This document shows, piece after piece, positions 1 to 9,580 of a stretch of 64,000 nucleotides of DNA (position 1 is the stretch's first letter; each line of letters starts with the position of its first letter). Position numbers and translations under genes: made by a program. The stretch comes from Fictibacillus phosphorivorans (lineage in GTDB: Bacteria; Bacillota; Bacilli; Bacillales; Fictibacillaceae). The notes beneath the pieces were generated by a model. The model was not told the origin of the DNA. It saw only the letters and a list, made by a program, of their open reading frames with translations, and did not search any database. The DNA is taken from positions 372,001-436,000 of the forward strand of contig NZ_CP015378.1 in assembly GCF_001629705.1 (NCBI RefSeq). The letters are read 5' to 3'.

Positions 1-3000
1 CTTCAAGCTATTCGTTATCTTTAAATAGTGGTGATATGGCGAATAGGGAAATCGATGACCTGTTAGAACAGTCGCAGAAAATGGAAAAAGTATATCAAGA
101 GGTCAAAGATGTTCCCGTTACCGTTAATCTGTCAAATGGAGCAATGGGTCTTATTGGGAAAGAATCTGTAATGAAGAACGAACTTCATCAGCTCATTGGT
201 CAATTGGCATTTTTCCATAGCTATCATGACGTAAGGATAATTTTTATTTTTAATGAAAAAGACTACAAGCAATGGGAATGGGTAAAATGGCTGCCGCATT
301 TTCAGCTGCCGAACTCCCATGCTAAAGGTCTAATCTATAACGAGCAGACTAGAGATCAACTATTATCCTCAGTTTATGAATTAATTAGAGAACGAGATTT
401 AGATACGAACAGCCAAAAGGATAAGATTAGATTTTCTCCTCATCTGGTATTTATCGTACTCGATCAACAGTTACTCTCTGAACATGTATTGCTTGAATAT
501 TTAGAGGGAGAATACCCTCATCTGGGGATATCAGTAGTATTTGCAGCAGAAACAAAAGAAAGTTTAACTGACAATATTCACACTCTTGTCCGCTACATTA
601 ACGAGTCAGAAGGCGACATATTAATCGAGGAAAAGAAGGCTGTACAAATACCTTTCAAACTCGATACACATAGTCAAGATGGAAATGAAAGATATGCAAG
701 AACTCTAAGGACATTGAATCACCTCGTTGGAATGACGAATTCCATTCCAAACAGTGTTTCATTTCTTGAGCTATTTGGGGCAAAAGAAGTTGTTGATTTA
801 CCGATTCAGCACAATTGGACAACGAGAGAATCATCTAAGTCGCTTGCAGTACCTATAGGATTAAAGGGCAAAGAAGATCTGGTTGAACTCAATTTGCATG
901 AAAAAGCGCATGGTCCGCATGGCCTTTTAGCAGGGACTACAGGGTCTGGTAAGAGTGAATTTTTGCAAACTTATATTTTATCTTTAGCTGTTAATTTTCA
1001 TCCTCATGAAGTTGCCTTTTTGTTAATTGATTATAAAGGTGGAGGAATGGCTCAACCTTTTAAGAACATGCCGCATCTGCTGGGTACAATCACTAATATT
1101 GAGGGAAGCCGAAACTTTACTGCAAGGGCGCTTGCTTCCATCAAAAGTGAGTTGAAAAGACGACAAAGACTATTTGATAAATATGAAGTCAATCACATCA
1201 ATGAATATACAAATCTGTATAAACGTGGTGAAACGAAAGAACCTATGCCGCATCTGTTTTTAATTTCTGATGAATTTGCTGAATTGAAAAGTGAAGAACC
1301 TGAATTCATTAAAGAATTAGTCAGTGCTGCGAGGATCGGAAGAAGTTTGGGTGTGCATCTTATACTCGCCACACAAAAACCAGGCGGGGTAATCGACGAT
1401 CAGATTTGGAGTAATGCTCGATTTAAAATAGCATTAAAGGTTCAGGATGCAGCAGATAGTAGAGAAATTTTAAAAAATGCTGATGCTTCTTCCATAACAG
1501 TGACGGGTAGAGGGTATCTTCAGGTCGGTAATAATGAAGTTTACGAATTATTCCAATCGGCTTGGAGTGGCGCACCATACTTGGAGGAAAACGTTGTTAG
1601 TGAAGATGAAGTCGCGCTTGTAACAGATTTAGGTCTGGTACCTTTATCTGGATTAACATCCGATTCAAAAAAGAAAAAGGATGCAGAAGCTGAAATAGAT
1701 GTCATCGTTGACCGGATTGAAGATTTGCAGAAAGAAATGGGGATTAAAAAGCTCAACAGTCCTTGGCTACCTCCATTAAACAATCGTTTAATTCATAAAA
1801 TAGAGTTTGAGGAAAAAGACTCTGATATTTATTTAGGCTTAGTTGACGAGCCTGAGAAACAGTCACAAACTCCTTATGTATACAAATTAATGGATGATGG
1901 AAACATTGGGATTTTTGGTTCTTCAGGGTACGGTAAGTCGCATTCTGTCATGACAATTTTGATGTCTATGGCAACAAAGTTAAATCCGGAGGAGTTACAT
2001 TATTATCTGTTTGACTTTGGGAATGGAGCTCTTCTACCTTTAAAACAACTTCCTCATACGGCAGATTACTTCCTGATGGACGAAGAAAGAAAGATAGAAA
2101 AGTTCATGAGATTTTTAAAGGATGAAATAGCAGAACGTAAACAGCAATTTCAAAAAAGTGAAGTAAGTAGCATTAAAATGTATAACAAACTTCACGAACA
2201 AAAGTTACCAATCCTATTTTTAACGATCGATAACTTTGATTTAGTAAAAGAAGAGATGCCTGACTTAGAGATGCAGATGACTCAATTTGCACGTGATGGA
2301 CAAGCGTTAGGGATTTATATGATCTTTACTGCTACTAGAATCAATTCGATTAGACAGTCTCTCATGAACAACTTGAAAACAAAAATCGTTCATTACTTAA
2401 TGGATCATTCAGAATCGTATACTGTTCTCGGTAAGGTGCCATTTTCGTTAGAGCCTATCCCTGGAAGAGCAATTATCAAGCGAGAAGAAGCATATTTCTC
2501 TCAAGTTTATCTGCCTACTCGTGGCGATGACGATTATGAACTATTAGAAAATATGAAACAAGATATTATGGGAATTGTTGAAAAGTATAAAGATAGTGCG
2601 AGCCCAGAATCAATCCCAATGCTGCCTTCTGAACTAACGATGGTAAATTTCACCCAATATACTAAAGGAAATCAAAAACCAGGTATTTTACCAATTGGTC
2701 TTGACGAGGAATTTGTACAGCCAGTTTATATGAACTTCCTTAAGAATAAGCATTGTTTAATTGTTGGACAGACGCAAAAAGGAAAAACAAATGCGTTAAG
2801 AGTTATGCTAAATACCATTTTACTTCAAGATACAGAAACGATAGGTATGTTTGATTCAGTGGATCGTGGACTTTCGAATTATGTTGGAGAAGAAAAAGTT
2901 GTTTATCTCGAAACGAAAGAACATATTTCAGCGTGGTTAGATCAAACGGAAGAAGTACTCAAGCAAAGAGAGAGGGAATATGTAGAAGCTTTATCCAAAG

Positions 3001-3377
3001 GTACAACATTAAATCAAACTTTTTCCCCTCTATACTTTGTAGTTGATGGGTATTCAAGATTCCTTCAAACTACGGATAGCCTGCTTCAAGACCGATTATC
3101 TAAGTACATGAAAAATTACAGTCATCTTGGATTTAATGTTATTGTTTCAGGAAATAACAACGAAATCACCAAAGGCTTTGACCCGTTTACGAATGAGATC
3201 AAACAAATACGTCAAGCACTCGTTTTAATGAAAAAATCCGAACAAAGTCTGTTTACTTTACCGTATAACAGGAAAGAAGAAGATGTCCATGCAGGGTACG
3301 GTTATTACGTAGAAAATGGAAAAGAAACAAAAATTCAAATTCCTCTAAGTGTCATCGAAAGGAAGATATACACATGA
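1..3377 (+). CDS. essC: Type VII secretion ATPase EssC, C-terminal part (5' end outside window)
   Basis: Membrane-bound FtsK/SpoIIIE-type ATPase that drives export of WXG100/LXG substrates. The frame stays open to the left edge; the ATG at 36 is internal, because about 1110 residues are present against roughly 1480 in the family and the N-terminal FHA and transmembrane parts are missing. Counting from 36, three ATPase modules are visible. Walker A motifs are GTTGSGKS near residue 300, GSSGYGKS near 628 and GQTQKGKT near 910. The Walker B-like segments are LISDEF, LTIDNF and FVVDGY, and only the first has the acidic DE pair. This fits the family pattern in which D1 is catalytic and D2 and D3 are degenerate substrate or regulatory modules. 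The stop overlaps the esaA start as ATGA, so the two are translationally coupled. Confidence 0.93.
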   Translation, partial: SSYSLSLNSGDMANREIDDLLEQSQKMEKVYQEVKDVPVTVNLSNGAMGLIGKESVMKNELHQLIGQLAFFHSYHDVRIIFIFNEKDYKQWEWVKWLPHFQLPNSHAKGLIYNEQTRDQLLSSVYELIRERDLDTNSQKDKIRFSPHLVFIVLDQQLLSEHVLLEYLEGEYPHLGISVVFAAETKESLTDNIHTLVRYINESEGDILIEEKKAVQIPFKLDTHSQDGNERYARTLRTLNHLVGMTNSIPNSVSFLELFGAKEVVDLPIQHNWTTRESSKSLAVPIGLKGKEDLVELNLHEKAHGPHGLLAGTTGSGKSEFLQTYILSLAVNFHPHEVAFLLIDYKGGGMAQPFKNMPHLLGTITNIEGSRNFTARALASIKSELKRRQRLFDKYEVNHINEYTNLYKRGETKEPMPHLFLISDEFAELKSEEPEFIKELVSAARIGRSLGVHLILATQKPGGVIDDQIWSNARFKIALKVQDAADSREILKNADASSITVTGRGYLQVGNNEVYELFQSAWSGAPYLEENVVSEDEVALVTDLGLVPLSGLTSDSKKKKDAEAEIDVIVDRIEDLQKEMGIKKLNSPWLPPLNNRLIHKIEFEEKDSDIYLGLVDEPEKQSQTPYVYKLMDDGNIGIFGSSGYGKSHSVMTILMSMATKLNPEELHYYLFDFGNGALLPLKQLPHTADYFLMDEERKIEKFMRFLKDEIAERKQQFQKSEVSSIKMYNKLHEQKLPILFLTIDNFDLVKEEMPDLEMQMTQFARDGQALGIYMIFTATRINSIRQSLMNNLKTKIVHYLMDHSESYTVLGKVPFSLEPIPGRAIIKREEAYFSQVYLPTRGDDDYELLENMKQDIMGIVEKYKDSASPESIPMLPSELTMVNFTQYTKGNQKPGILPIGLDEEFVQPVYMNFLKNKHCLIVGQTQKGKTNALRVMLNTILLQDTETIGMFDSVDRGLSNYVGEEKVVYLETKEHISAWLDQTEEVLKQREREYVEALSKGTTLNQTFSPLYFVVDGYSRFLQTTDSLLQDRLSKYMKNYSHLGFNVIVSGNNNEITKGFDPFTNEIKQIRQALVLMKKSEQSLFTLPYNRKEEDVHAGYGYYVENGKETKIQIPLSVIERKIYT

Positions 3378-6148
3378 TGAGCTCATGGAAATATAGGATA
3401 AAGATGCTTCTAGCTGTGGCTATTATTCTAGTGTTCCCCCAACTGTTTATGAACTTTTTGGGAGAGAATCCTATGGAAGTAAAAGCTAACGGTACCCGTT
3501 CCATTGCAATTGTAAATGAAGATCTCGGTTCAGAAGAAGAGGAGAGTCAATTACAGTTAGGCAGGGAAGTTCCAGCTATTCTAAAAGATGGATCTGACTA
3601 TAAGTATACTGTTATCAGCAGAAGTGCAGCAGATAGCGGTCTTAAAAACAAGAAGTATGATGCTGTTGTTTATATTCCATCAAACTTTACTTCTAATGTT
3701 ATGACATATGATGAAAAGCAGCCTACTAAAGCTGATTTTCAATACACGGTTCAATCGCAGTTAACTGCTGTGAATAAAGAAAAGATATTACGTGAACTGG
3801 ATTATGCGGGAAATCGCTTAAATAAACAAATGACTTCACTATATTGGAACTATGTCTCTCAAGATATGAAAAAGGTTAGAACAGAGTTTGACCGTATATT
3901 GGAGAAGGAAATCGAGTTCCAAACGACCATGATTAGTTTTTATAAGCCTAGTTCTGGTGAACTTGCTGGAGAGCTACAAAGGCAAAAAGATATGCTTGTT
4001 CAGCTTCAATCAAGTATGAAGCAAGCGGACGATTCGTCTGCACAAGGAAGCAATAATCTTAAGCAATTCGAGCAAAATTTAACGTCTTTTGTTACCTATG
4101 TTGAACAGTATAAAAACTATCAATCTGAGCAACAGCTTCTATTAGGAGAAGCTCAGCAAACAAATTTACAATCCATTCAGGCAGGTAAGGAAAGCGTAAT
4201 TAATAAACAAGCTGAAACCAACCAGTACTTCCGTGAACAAGGTGATTATTTTGTAACGAGTATGAATTCTATGAACGACTTACTTGAAGGTAATAATCAG
4301 TCTATTGCTAATTTGAACGACGAGAGAATGAAACAAGTTGAACGTCAAATAACTGATATGAAGGTTATCCACAATGATTTACTAGATGCCTTTATCCTTC
4401 AGCAGAAACAATCAAGACTATCTACGTTAGAAGAGAAGATTAAAGCAACTCGTGGTCAAGTAGGTGGAGGTAATCCAGGTGGTGGTGGACAACCTGGAAC
4501 ACCAGGCACTCCTGGTCAGCCGAATCCAGCAGATTTTACTGAAGAATTAGGCGAATTACAATCAATTAGCCAAAAAACTTCAGAGATCATTGAGATGTTA
4601 AAGCTTGTTCCGGATCCTAAACCAGAAAATGTGAATAATGCAATAAATGAATTAACGAACTTAAATAATCGAGTAATTGCAGTCAAAGGAAAGATTGAGT
4701 CAAAATCCAATCAGTCTGGTTGGAAGCAGGAGTACGATAAGTTAAAAATTGCTTACGATCAACTTCTTTCTAACTATCAGAATGTGATTAACACAAGCAC
4801 GTTAAATGATGAATTTTTCAATCTATATAATCAAATTCGTAAAAAAGAACAAGAAATCTTAAAGATGAATAATGGGCTTGCTGATTTATTTAGTACACCT
4901 CTTACGATTAACTCTTTTGACGGTACCCTTGCTTATTATGCTTTACTTTCTGAGTATCACACGACCTTAGTGGGGGCTGAGAACGATAATAAGGAAACTG
5001 TACTAGCTAATGAAGATTTTAATAAGAGAGTAGAAAAGACACTGAATGTAAATGAAGAAGAACAAGGTAAATGGGATGCTGTAAATGGTTCATTCCCAGC
5101 TACACAAGAGGAGATGAAAGGATTAGGAAGTTCATTTTCTCAGTTTAAAGAGAATTATCAATTTACATTAGAAGATCAACAGCAAGCATTAATGAGTGAC
5201 ATCGGTTCAATTGAAGAAAGTGCAAATACTGTTTTAGTAAAGTTACAAGATATGCAAATGAGTGAACCTGAACAAGCCGGGGAAGGTTCCTTGTTAGTAA
5301 CAAATCAGCAAAGCATCAGTCAAGAGATTAGTATGATTGATACTTTAATGGACTCTTTGAGTGAGAGACAAACATCAGTCGTAAATTATACGGGTGATCT
5401 ACAAACAAAAGTAAGCAGTGTACAGAACGATGCAAGTGTCTTAAATGAGAAATGGACAACAAATGTAGAATCTACCAAGTTAGTAAGAGATGACGTATTT
5501 GATGTACTCGGCAATACTTACTTAGATGGGCAAAGTAATGGGTACGTATATGATTACTTAGCTAATCCATTAAAAGTTTCGGGTGATAATCCACAGGTAG
5601 ATTCACAAGCTGTTAAAGCTGTACCGCCAGTGGCAATTCTTATCGTCATTTTAATCAGTAGTTTACTAATAGGCTATTTCAGTTACTATTTTAGCCCGCT
5701 TCCATTTCTGGTAAAAAATTCTGTTTTCGGGTTATTGAACTTGATTGTAGGTCTTGTTATTAGTTTGTTTGGTCTAGAGATCTACTCATTATCAAATACA
5801 AATTCGATTCAGTTTTCCGTATTCACCATATTATTGCTGACAGCTGCATCAACCTTAGTACGCTCAGCGTTCAATGTTGGCCAATTCATCGGATGGATTG
5901 CGAGTGTAGGTCTAATCTTATTCTTTGTTAGCCCATTACTTGCTCTAGCAGCACCTAATTTCCAATATGAAGATCCAATGTCTGCTGTTTATCTGTCCAT
6001 ACAATACGGTGCAGATAATGATTATTTAATAGGCTGTTTCTTCTTAGTTGGATTGATTATTATATTGTCGTTAATTCCATATGCCGTTCAATTATGGAAA
6101 AAACCATCTAAGAAAACAAATACGGATCAGGCGCATGAAGCTTATTAA
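3374..6148 (+). CDS. esaA: Type VII secretion protein EsaA (YueB-like)
   Basis: Large membrane subunit of the Firmicute type VII secretion system; the B. subtilis homologue YueB is the SPP1 phage receptor. The 924 residues show one N-terminal membrane segment, a long extracellular coiled-coil-rich region rich in Gln, Glu, Lys and Asn, and a cluster of about five to six C-terminal membrane helices from about residue 750. Roughly residues 363-384 form a Gly/Pro-rich stretch of collagen-like repeats in the middle of the extracellular part, probably a flexible hinge that varies between strains. The start overlaps essC by four bases and essA begins inside its last codons, so the three genes form one operon. 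Confidence 0.92.
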   Translation: MMSSWKYRIKMLLAVAIILVFPQLFMNFLGENPMEVKANGTRSIAIVNEDLGSEEEESQLQLGREVPAILKDGSDYKYTVISRSAADSGLKNKKYDAVVYIPSNFTSNVMTYDEKQPTKADFQYTVQSQLTAVNKEKILRELDYAGNRLNKQMTSLYWNYVSQDMKKVRTEFDRILEKEIEFQTTMISFYKPSSGELAGELQRQKDMLVQLQSSMKQADDSSAQGSNNLKQFEQNLTSFVTYVEQYKNYQSEQQLLLGEAQQTNLQSIQAGKESVINKQAETNQYFREQGDYFVTSMNSMNDLLEGNNQSIANLNDERMKQVERQITDMKVIHNDLLDAFILQQKQSRLSTLEEKIKATRGQVGGGNPGGGGQPGTPGTPGQPNPADFTEELGELQSISQKTSEIIEMLKLVPDPKPENVNNAINELTNLNNRVIAVKGKIESKSNQSGWKQEYDKLKIAYDQLLSNYQNVINTSTLNDEFFNLYNQIRKKEQEILKMNNGLADLFSTPLTINSFDGTLAYYALLSEYHTTLVGAENDNKETVLANEDFNKRVEKTLNVNEEEQGKWDAVNGSFPATQEEMKGLGSSFSQFKENYQFTLEDQQQALMSDIGSIEESANTVLVKLQDMQMSEPEQAGEGSLLVTNQQSISQEISMIDTLMDSLSERQTSVVNYTGDLQTKVSSVQNDASVLNEKWTTNVESTKLVRDDVFDVLGNTYLDGQSNGYVYDYLANPLKVSGDNPQVDSQAVKAVPPVAILIVILISSLLIGYFSYYFSPLPFLVKNSVFGLLNLIVGLVISLFGLEIYSLSNTNSIQFSVFTILLLTAASTLVRSAFNVGQFIGWIASVGLILFFVSPLLALAAPNFQYEDPMSAVYLSIQYGADNDYLIGCFFLVGLIIILSLIPYAVQLWKKPSKKTNTDQAHEAY

Positions 6149-6632
6149 AAAAACTTTATTGGTCATCATTCTATTTCTTGTATGTCTTGGACCTGAAACA
6201 GTGTTTGCCGGTGCAAGCATTAGAGAATTAGCACCAAATCTATATGAAGAAAATCAGATTAAAGAGAGTACGGAATATCTTCAAGAGGAATCACTGTCTG
6301 GAAAGAAAAAGCGGCTTCCAGAAGAGCAGAAGGATTTAACGTTTACGAAGACAGGTGATAACCAATTGGAAGATCTACAAGATGACTTGTTTGATCAATC
6401 TGTTAAGGTGGATAACAGTACGGCTTCAAAAGCTAAAACGATGGGACTATTTGCTGCTGGGAGAGAAGAGAATCTAGCAGCTGCAAATGATGAAGACCAG
6501 AATAGAAATACATCAGGATTTTCGATATCAGTCATTTATTCTGGATTGATCATTTTGGGCGTTGCGGTTTTATTAGCACTACTCATACCTGGTATGAGAA
6601 AAAACAAATCCACAATAAACAGTCATTCTTAA
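6135..6632 (+). CDS. essA: Type VII secretion protein EssA (YueC-like)
   Basis: Small membrane component of the type VII secretion apparatus. The preferred start is the ATG at 6135 (MKLIKK, about 165 aa), because the positively charged hydrophobic signal then stands at the N-terminus as expected. The longer frame from 6081 only adds residues overlapping esaA. Features are an N-terminal signal or anchor (about 1-25), a charged acidic middle and one C-terminal transmembrane helix (about 130-152) with a basic tail, the EssA layout. The gene overlaps the end of esaA, and a strong terminator follows directly. Assignment rests on topology plus position after essC-esaA, because EssA sequences diverge quickly. 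Confidence 0.8.
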   Translation: MKLIKKTLLVIILFLVCLGPETVFAGASIRELAPNLYEENQIKESTEYLQEESLSGKKKRLPEEQKDLTFTKTGDNQLEDLQDDLFDQSVKVDNSTASKAKTMGLFAAGREENLAAANDEDQNRNTSGFSISVIYSGLIILGVAVLLALLIPGMRKNKSTINSHS

Positions 6633-6636
6633 ACAA

Positions 6637-6690
6637 AAAGCTAGCTCTTACAAGGTGAATATAACCTTCTAAGAGCTAGCTTTCTTTTTA
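6637..6690. terminator. Bidirectional intrinsic terminator, essA / lacI-type gene
   Basis: A 14-bp perfect stem (AAAGCTAGCTCTTA at 6637-6650 with its complement at 6670-6683) whose loop contains a further AAGGT/ACCTT pairing, flanked by an A run and a T run. It lies between the convergent essA and the LacI-family gene and can serve both. Confidence 0.88.
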
Positions 6691-6691
6691 T

Positions 6692-7654
6692 TTAAACCGT
6701 CTCCCTCTCAATCAATCGTACCTGAACTTCTTCATGTGAAACGTCCTGAACATTCAATGCTTGCTGAAAAAGTTTCTTTCCTACTTCTACAAAAGGAATT
6801 TCGAGTGTTGTCAGATGCATGACTTTTGAGATGGGTTGATTATCAAAGCTCATGATTGCTAGGTCGTGTGGAACGGCTAGGCGGTTTTCTCTGCAACTCA
6901 TTAGGATGCCAGCTGCTACTTGATCACTCGTCACAAGTAGAGCGGTAGGACGATTTTTCATGTTCGATAGATGCTCTGCCACACGAACACCATCTTCAAC
7001 ATCATAACGATCTGTGAAGATGTAACTCGGTTCATAGGGTAAGGTGAATCTTGTTAAGAAATCTTTATACGCAACATCTCGCTGGATGCTGTTTGCACCT
7101 GTCTGTCTGCCAATCGTATAACCAATTCGTTGATGTCCTTTTTCATATAAATAATGGAGAGCCATGGTAAACGTTTTATAGTGATCAATAAACGTAGAGG
7201 AGATCTTATCGTTTCTTGAATCTTCACAAAGGACGATAGGTCCATACACCGAGTAACTTTCGATGACGTCCCAGGCACAGATCCTCGAACAGATGATCAG
7301 CGCATCAATCTGCTTATCTTCAAGCATCTTCAAAGCTTCTATTTCTTTTGTTTCCTTATAGTTCGTTTGTATAAGAGCAAGCTTATAGTTCTGTTCTAAT
7401 GCGGCATTCGCGATTCCTTCGATCAATAGACCGAAGTAAGGATGGTTAGAGAACGGAACAACTACACCGATTAAATGAGTTTTTCCTTTGCTCAAATGAA
7501 CGGCGTTAATGTTACGGTGATAGTTGGATTTTTTCATAGCCGCTTTAACGGCTGATACTTTTTCCTCGCTAACATAGGGGTGATTGTTGATTACACGGGA
7601 GACTGTCGTAACAGAAACACCAGCCAACTTCGCGATATCTTTAATATTGGTCAT
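6692..7654 (-). CDS. LacI/GalR-family transcriptional regulator
   Basis: DNA-binding repressor or activator of 320 aa with the classic layout: an N-terminal helix-turn-helix (residues 2-21; IAKLAGVSVTTVSRVINN), a hinge near residue 50 and a periplasmic-binding-protein-like effector domain. The start gives the usual MTNIKDIA N-terminus. No sugar operon adjoins it: the divergent neighbours are a tiny membrane protein and a ThrE-type exporter, so the effector and regulon cannot be named. A perfect palindrome lies 35 bp upstream of its start codon and suggests autoregulation. Confidence 0.88.
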   Translation of the reverse strand: MTNIKDIAKLAGVSVTTVSRVINNHPYVSEEKVSAVKAAMKKSNYHRNINAVHLSKGKTHLIGVVVPFSNHPYFGLLIEGIANAALEQNYKLALIQTNYKETKEIEALKMLEDKQIDALIICSRICAWDVIESYSVYGPIVLCEDSRNDKISSTFIDHYKTFTMALHYLYEKGHQRIGYTIGRQTGANSIQRDVAYKDFLTRFTLPYEPSYIFTDRYDVEDGVRVAEHLSNMKNRPTALLVTSDQVAAGILMSCRENRLAVPHDLAIMSFDNQPISKVMHLTTLEIPFVEVGKKLFQQALNVQDVSHEEVQVRLIERETV

Positions 7655-7688
7655 GCCTTCACCTTTTCTTAAAAAGTTTTTCTTGCTC

Positions 7689-7702
7689 TGAAACGCGTTT
7701 CA
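7689..7702. promoter_or_regulatory. Candidate operator of the LacI-family regulator
   Basis: TGAAACGCGTTTCA is a perfect 14-bp palindrome between the divergent LacI-type gene and the small ORF at 7743. Size and symmetry fit LacI-family operators. The central dinucleotide is GC rather than the CG of a CcpA cre site, so it is more likely the local regulator's own site. Confidence 0.5.
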
Positions 7703-7742
7703 TACCATACCCTTTGCATATACACAAAAGGAGGTATGCCTT

Positions 7743-7904
7743 GTGGTGATTTTAACCGGCATCGTCAGTCTGATTTTCATGTGCGTCTCTATCCTATACC
7801 TATCTTCGTTTACAATTTCACTTCAGGAAAAAAGCAGGCTTTCCAAAAAGAAAAAGGATGATAAGGATCACTTTCGTTATTTATTTGATGTGTATGGTGA
7901 CTAA
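7743..7904 (+). CDS. Small single-pass membrane protein (53 aa), unknown function
   Basis: Short reading frame with a strong ribosome site (AAAAGGAGG at 7726-7734) and an 8-base spacer to the GTG at 7743. The product has a hydrophobic N-terminal helix (about residues 2-27), then a lysine-rich stretch (KSRLSKKKKDDKD) and a tail ending VYGD. I do not recognise a family. It is divergent from the LacI-type gene and shares the region of its putative operator, so it may belong to that regulon. It precedes the exporter pair by about 140 bp. Confidence 0.62.
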   Translation: MVILTGIVSLIFMCVSILYLSSFTISLQEKSRLSKKKKDDKDHFRYLFDVYGD

Positions 7905-8045
7905 CTTATGAACTTATTGTAGTAACATCTGTAAACTTGTTCAACTCCATTGCCGAACTCAGTCACAATCAGTTAAACTGTAAAAATATTAACGCTCTAC
8001 TTTTGGGTAGAATGATGGTAAGTAATATATTGGAGAGTATGCTTA

Positions 8046-8807
8046 ATGGAAATGGAGAAACAAGAAACCTACGATATCATGGCAGTCTGTTTATTAGCAG
8101 GTAAAATTATGTTACAAAGCGGAGCAGAAACGTACCGTGTGGAGGATACGATGATGCGTATCGCTTCTTCTTTTGGTGCTTATCAGTCTCATCCTTATGT
8201 AACACCAACAGGCATTCTTTTTTCTGTAGAAGGCAACGAGCCAACGAAGACAAAGTTGATTCGAATTGTCGAACGAACTACAGATTTAGAAAAGGTTGCT
8301 CAAGTGAATGGGATATCGCGTAGAATCAGTGCTGGTGAATTTACGATTGAAGAAGCATATAAAGAGTTAAAAAAAATTGGTGAATCAGGTTCACCTTATT
8401 CTCTATGGATTCATGTACTAGCTGCAGCCGTCTCTTCAGGGTGTTTCTTGATCATGTTTCAAGGGGAATGGAGAGACTTTTTCCCGGCTTTTATTACAGG
8501 TGGACTAGGGTTTTTATCGCTGTTGTATTTTCACCAACTTGTCCCGATCAAATTTTTCTCAGAGTTTTCTGCATCCCTTTTAATTGGATTGCAAGCACTC
8601 TTCTTTGTTTCGACAGGGATAGGCGGTGAGCTGGACAAGATTATTATTGGCTCTGTCATGCCTTTAGTACCCGGGTTGCTCATTACGAATGCTGTTCGTG
8701 ATCTTATGGCAGGACACCTTATTTCCGGACTAGCTAAAGGCGCAGATGCCTTTTTAACAGCATTTGCAATAGGTGCAGGAATTGCTGTAATTTTTTCATT
8801 TTTTTAA
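8046..8807 (+). CDS. ThrE-type threonine/serine exporter, N-terminal half protein
   Basis: Membrane protein of the ThrE family (DUF1212, YjjP-like), 253 aa, probably exporting small amino acids or organic acids together with the next gene. The N-terminal soluble part (about 1-115) has the family signature around LLAGKIMLQSGAETYRVEDT; about five membrane helices follow from residue 120. In many Firmicutes the exporter is split into this protein and a short four-to-five-helix partner, as here (15-bp gap). A start six bases downstream (MEKQE) is also possible. Substrate is inferred from the family only. Confidence 0.85.
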   Translation: MEMEKQETYDIMAVCLLAGKIMLQSGAETYRVEDTMMRIASSFGAYQSHPYVTPTGILFSVEGNEPTKTKLIRIVERTTDLEKVAQVNGISRRISAGEFTIEEAYKELKKIGESGSPYSLWIHVLAAAVSSGCFLIMFQGEWRDFFPAFITGGLGFLSLLYFHQLVPIKFFSEFSASLLIGLQALFFVSTGIGGELDKIIIGSVMPLVPGLLITNAVRDLMAGHLISGLAKGADAFLTAFAIGAGIAVIFSFF

Positions 8808-8822
8808 AAAGGAGCGTTCACG

Positions 8823-9278
8823 ATGACAATTGTTGAACAAATCATTACAAGCTTTATAGCATCAGCAGCGTTTGTTATCATTTTTAACGGTCCAAAACGC
8901 TCTCTTTTTCATTGTGGTCTAGTAGGAATGATCGGTTGGATGTTCTACTTCTTATTAGAAACAAATGGTGTAGACATGGTGTTAGCAACGGTTATCGCAT
9001 CGTTTACGATTGCTATCGCTTCGCAATACTTTGCCAAAAAGTATAAGACACCCGTCATTATCTATAGTGTAGCCGGCATTATTCCCTTAGTACCTGGTGG
9101 TATTGCATACAATGCGATGAGAAGCTTCGTCGAGAATGATTATAATCTTGCAATTAATTTAGCTGCTAAAGCCTTCATGATCTCAGGATCTATAGCGATT
9201 GGTCTTGTTTTCTCTGAAGTCATCAACCAGATTATTCGGAAATCTAAGCTTAAAACGATTGTAAACAAAACGCACTAA
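8823..9278 (+). CDS. ThrE-type exporter, small C-terminal half protein (YjjB-like)
   Basis: Second subunit of the split ThrE exporter, 151 aa, almost entirely membrane helices (about four to five), with a conserved turn containing PLVPGGIAYNAM near residue 90-105. This resembles the PLVPGLLITNAV segment of the partner, as expected for two halves of one transporter. The ribosome site AAAGGAGCG precedes the ATG. Co-transcribed with the previous gene and followed by a terminator. Confidence 0.85.
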   Translation: MTIVEQIITSFIASAAFVIIFNGPKRSLFHCGLVGMIGWMFYFLLETNGVDMVLATVIASFTIAIASQYFAKKYKTPVIIYSVAGIIPLVPGGIAYNAMRSFVENDYNLAINLAAKAFMISGSIAIGLVFSEVINQIIRKSKLKTIVNKTH

Positions 9279-9296
9279 ACAAAATAGGCAGTTTCT

Positions 9297-9326
9297 AAAC
9301 CATCTGGTGATCAGGTGGTTTTTTTA
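9297..9326 (+). terminator. Intrinsic terminator after the ThrE-type pair
   Basis: AAACCATCTG pairs with CAGGTGGTTT (one G-T wobble) around a GTGAT loop and runs into seven T residues. Confidence 0.85.
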
Positions 9327-9505
9327 TGCAAAGCTTTTCATACTTATATTCTCCTATTTTTCCTGGATTTTTAAGATTCAACTAGGAACTGTACACGACA
9401 AAAGATACAAATGTCCATACTGGAAAGAATTTTATCTTGTTTTCTTACCACGACTAACTTCATAATAAGAAAAAACCATGAATGATATTGGCGTTTCTAG
9501 TCACA

Positions 9506-9543
9506 ATTTGTAATCATATATGATTTATCTTATAATTACAAAT
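9506..9543. promoter_or_regulatory. Inverted repeat upstream of the AgcS-type symporter
   Basis: ATTTGTAAT (9506-9514) and ATTACAAAT (9535-9543) form perfect 9-bp arms 20 bp apart, 37 bp before the symporter start, in very AT-rich DNA. Arm spacing of about 29 bp centre to centre suggests an operator pair. The rest of the 9330-9580 gap shows no reading frame with a ribosome site. Confidence 0.35.
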
Positions 9544-9580
9544 AGATAAAATTTTCAGTCAAATACAAGGGGGTAAAGTT

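Noticed and set aside
7689..7702. cre (CcpA) site upstream of the LacI-type gene
   Set aside because: Central dinucleotide is GC, not the CG required by the cre consensus.
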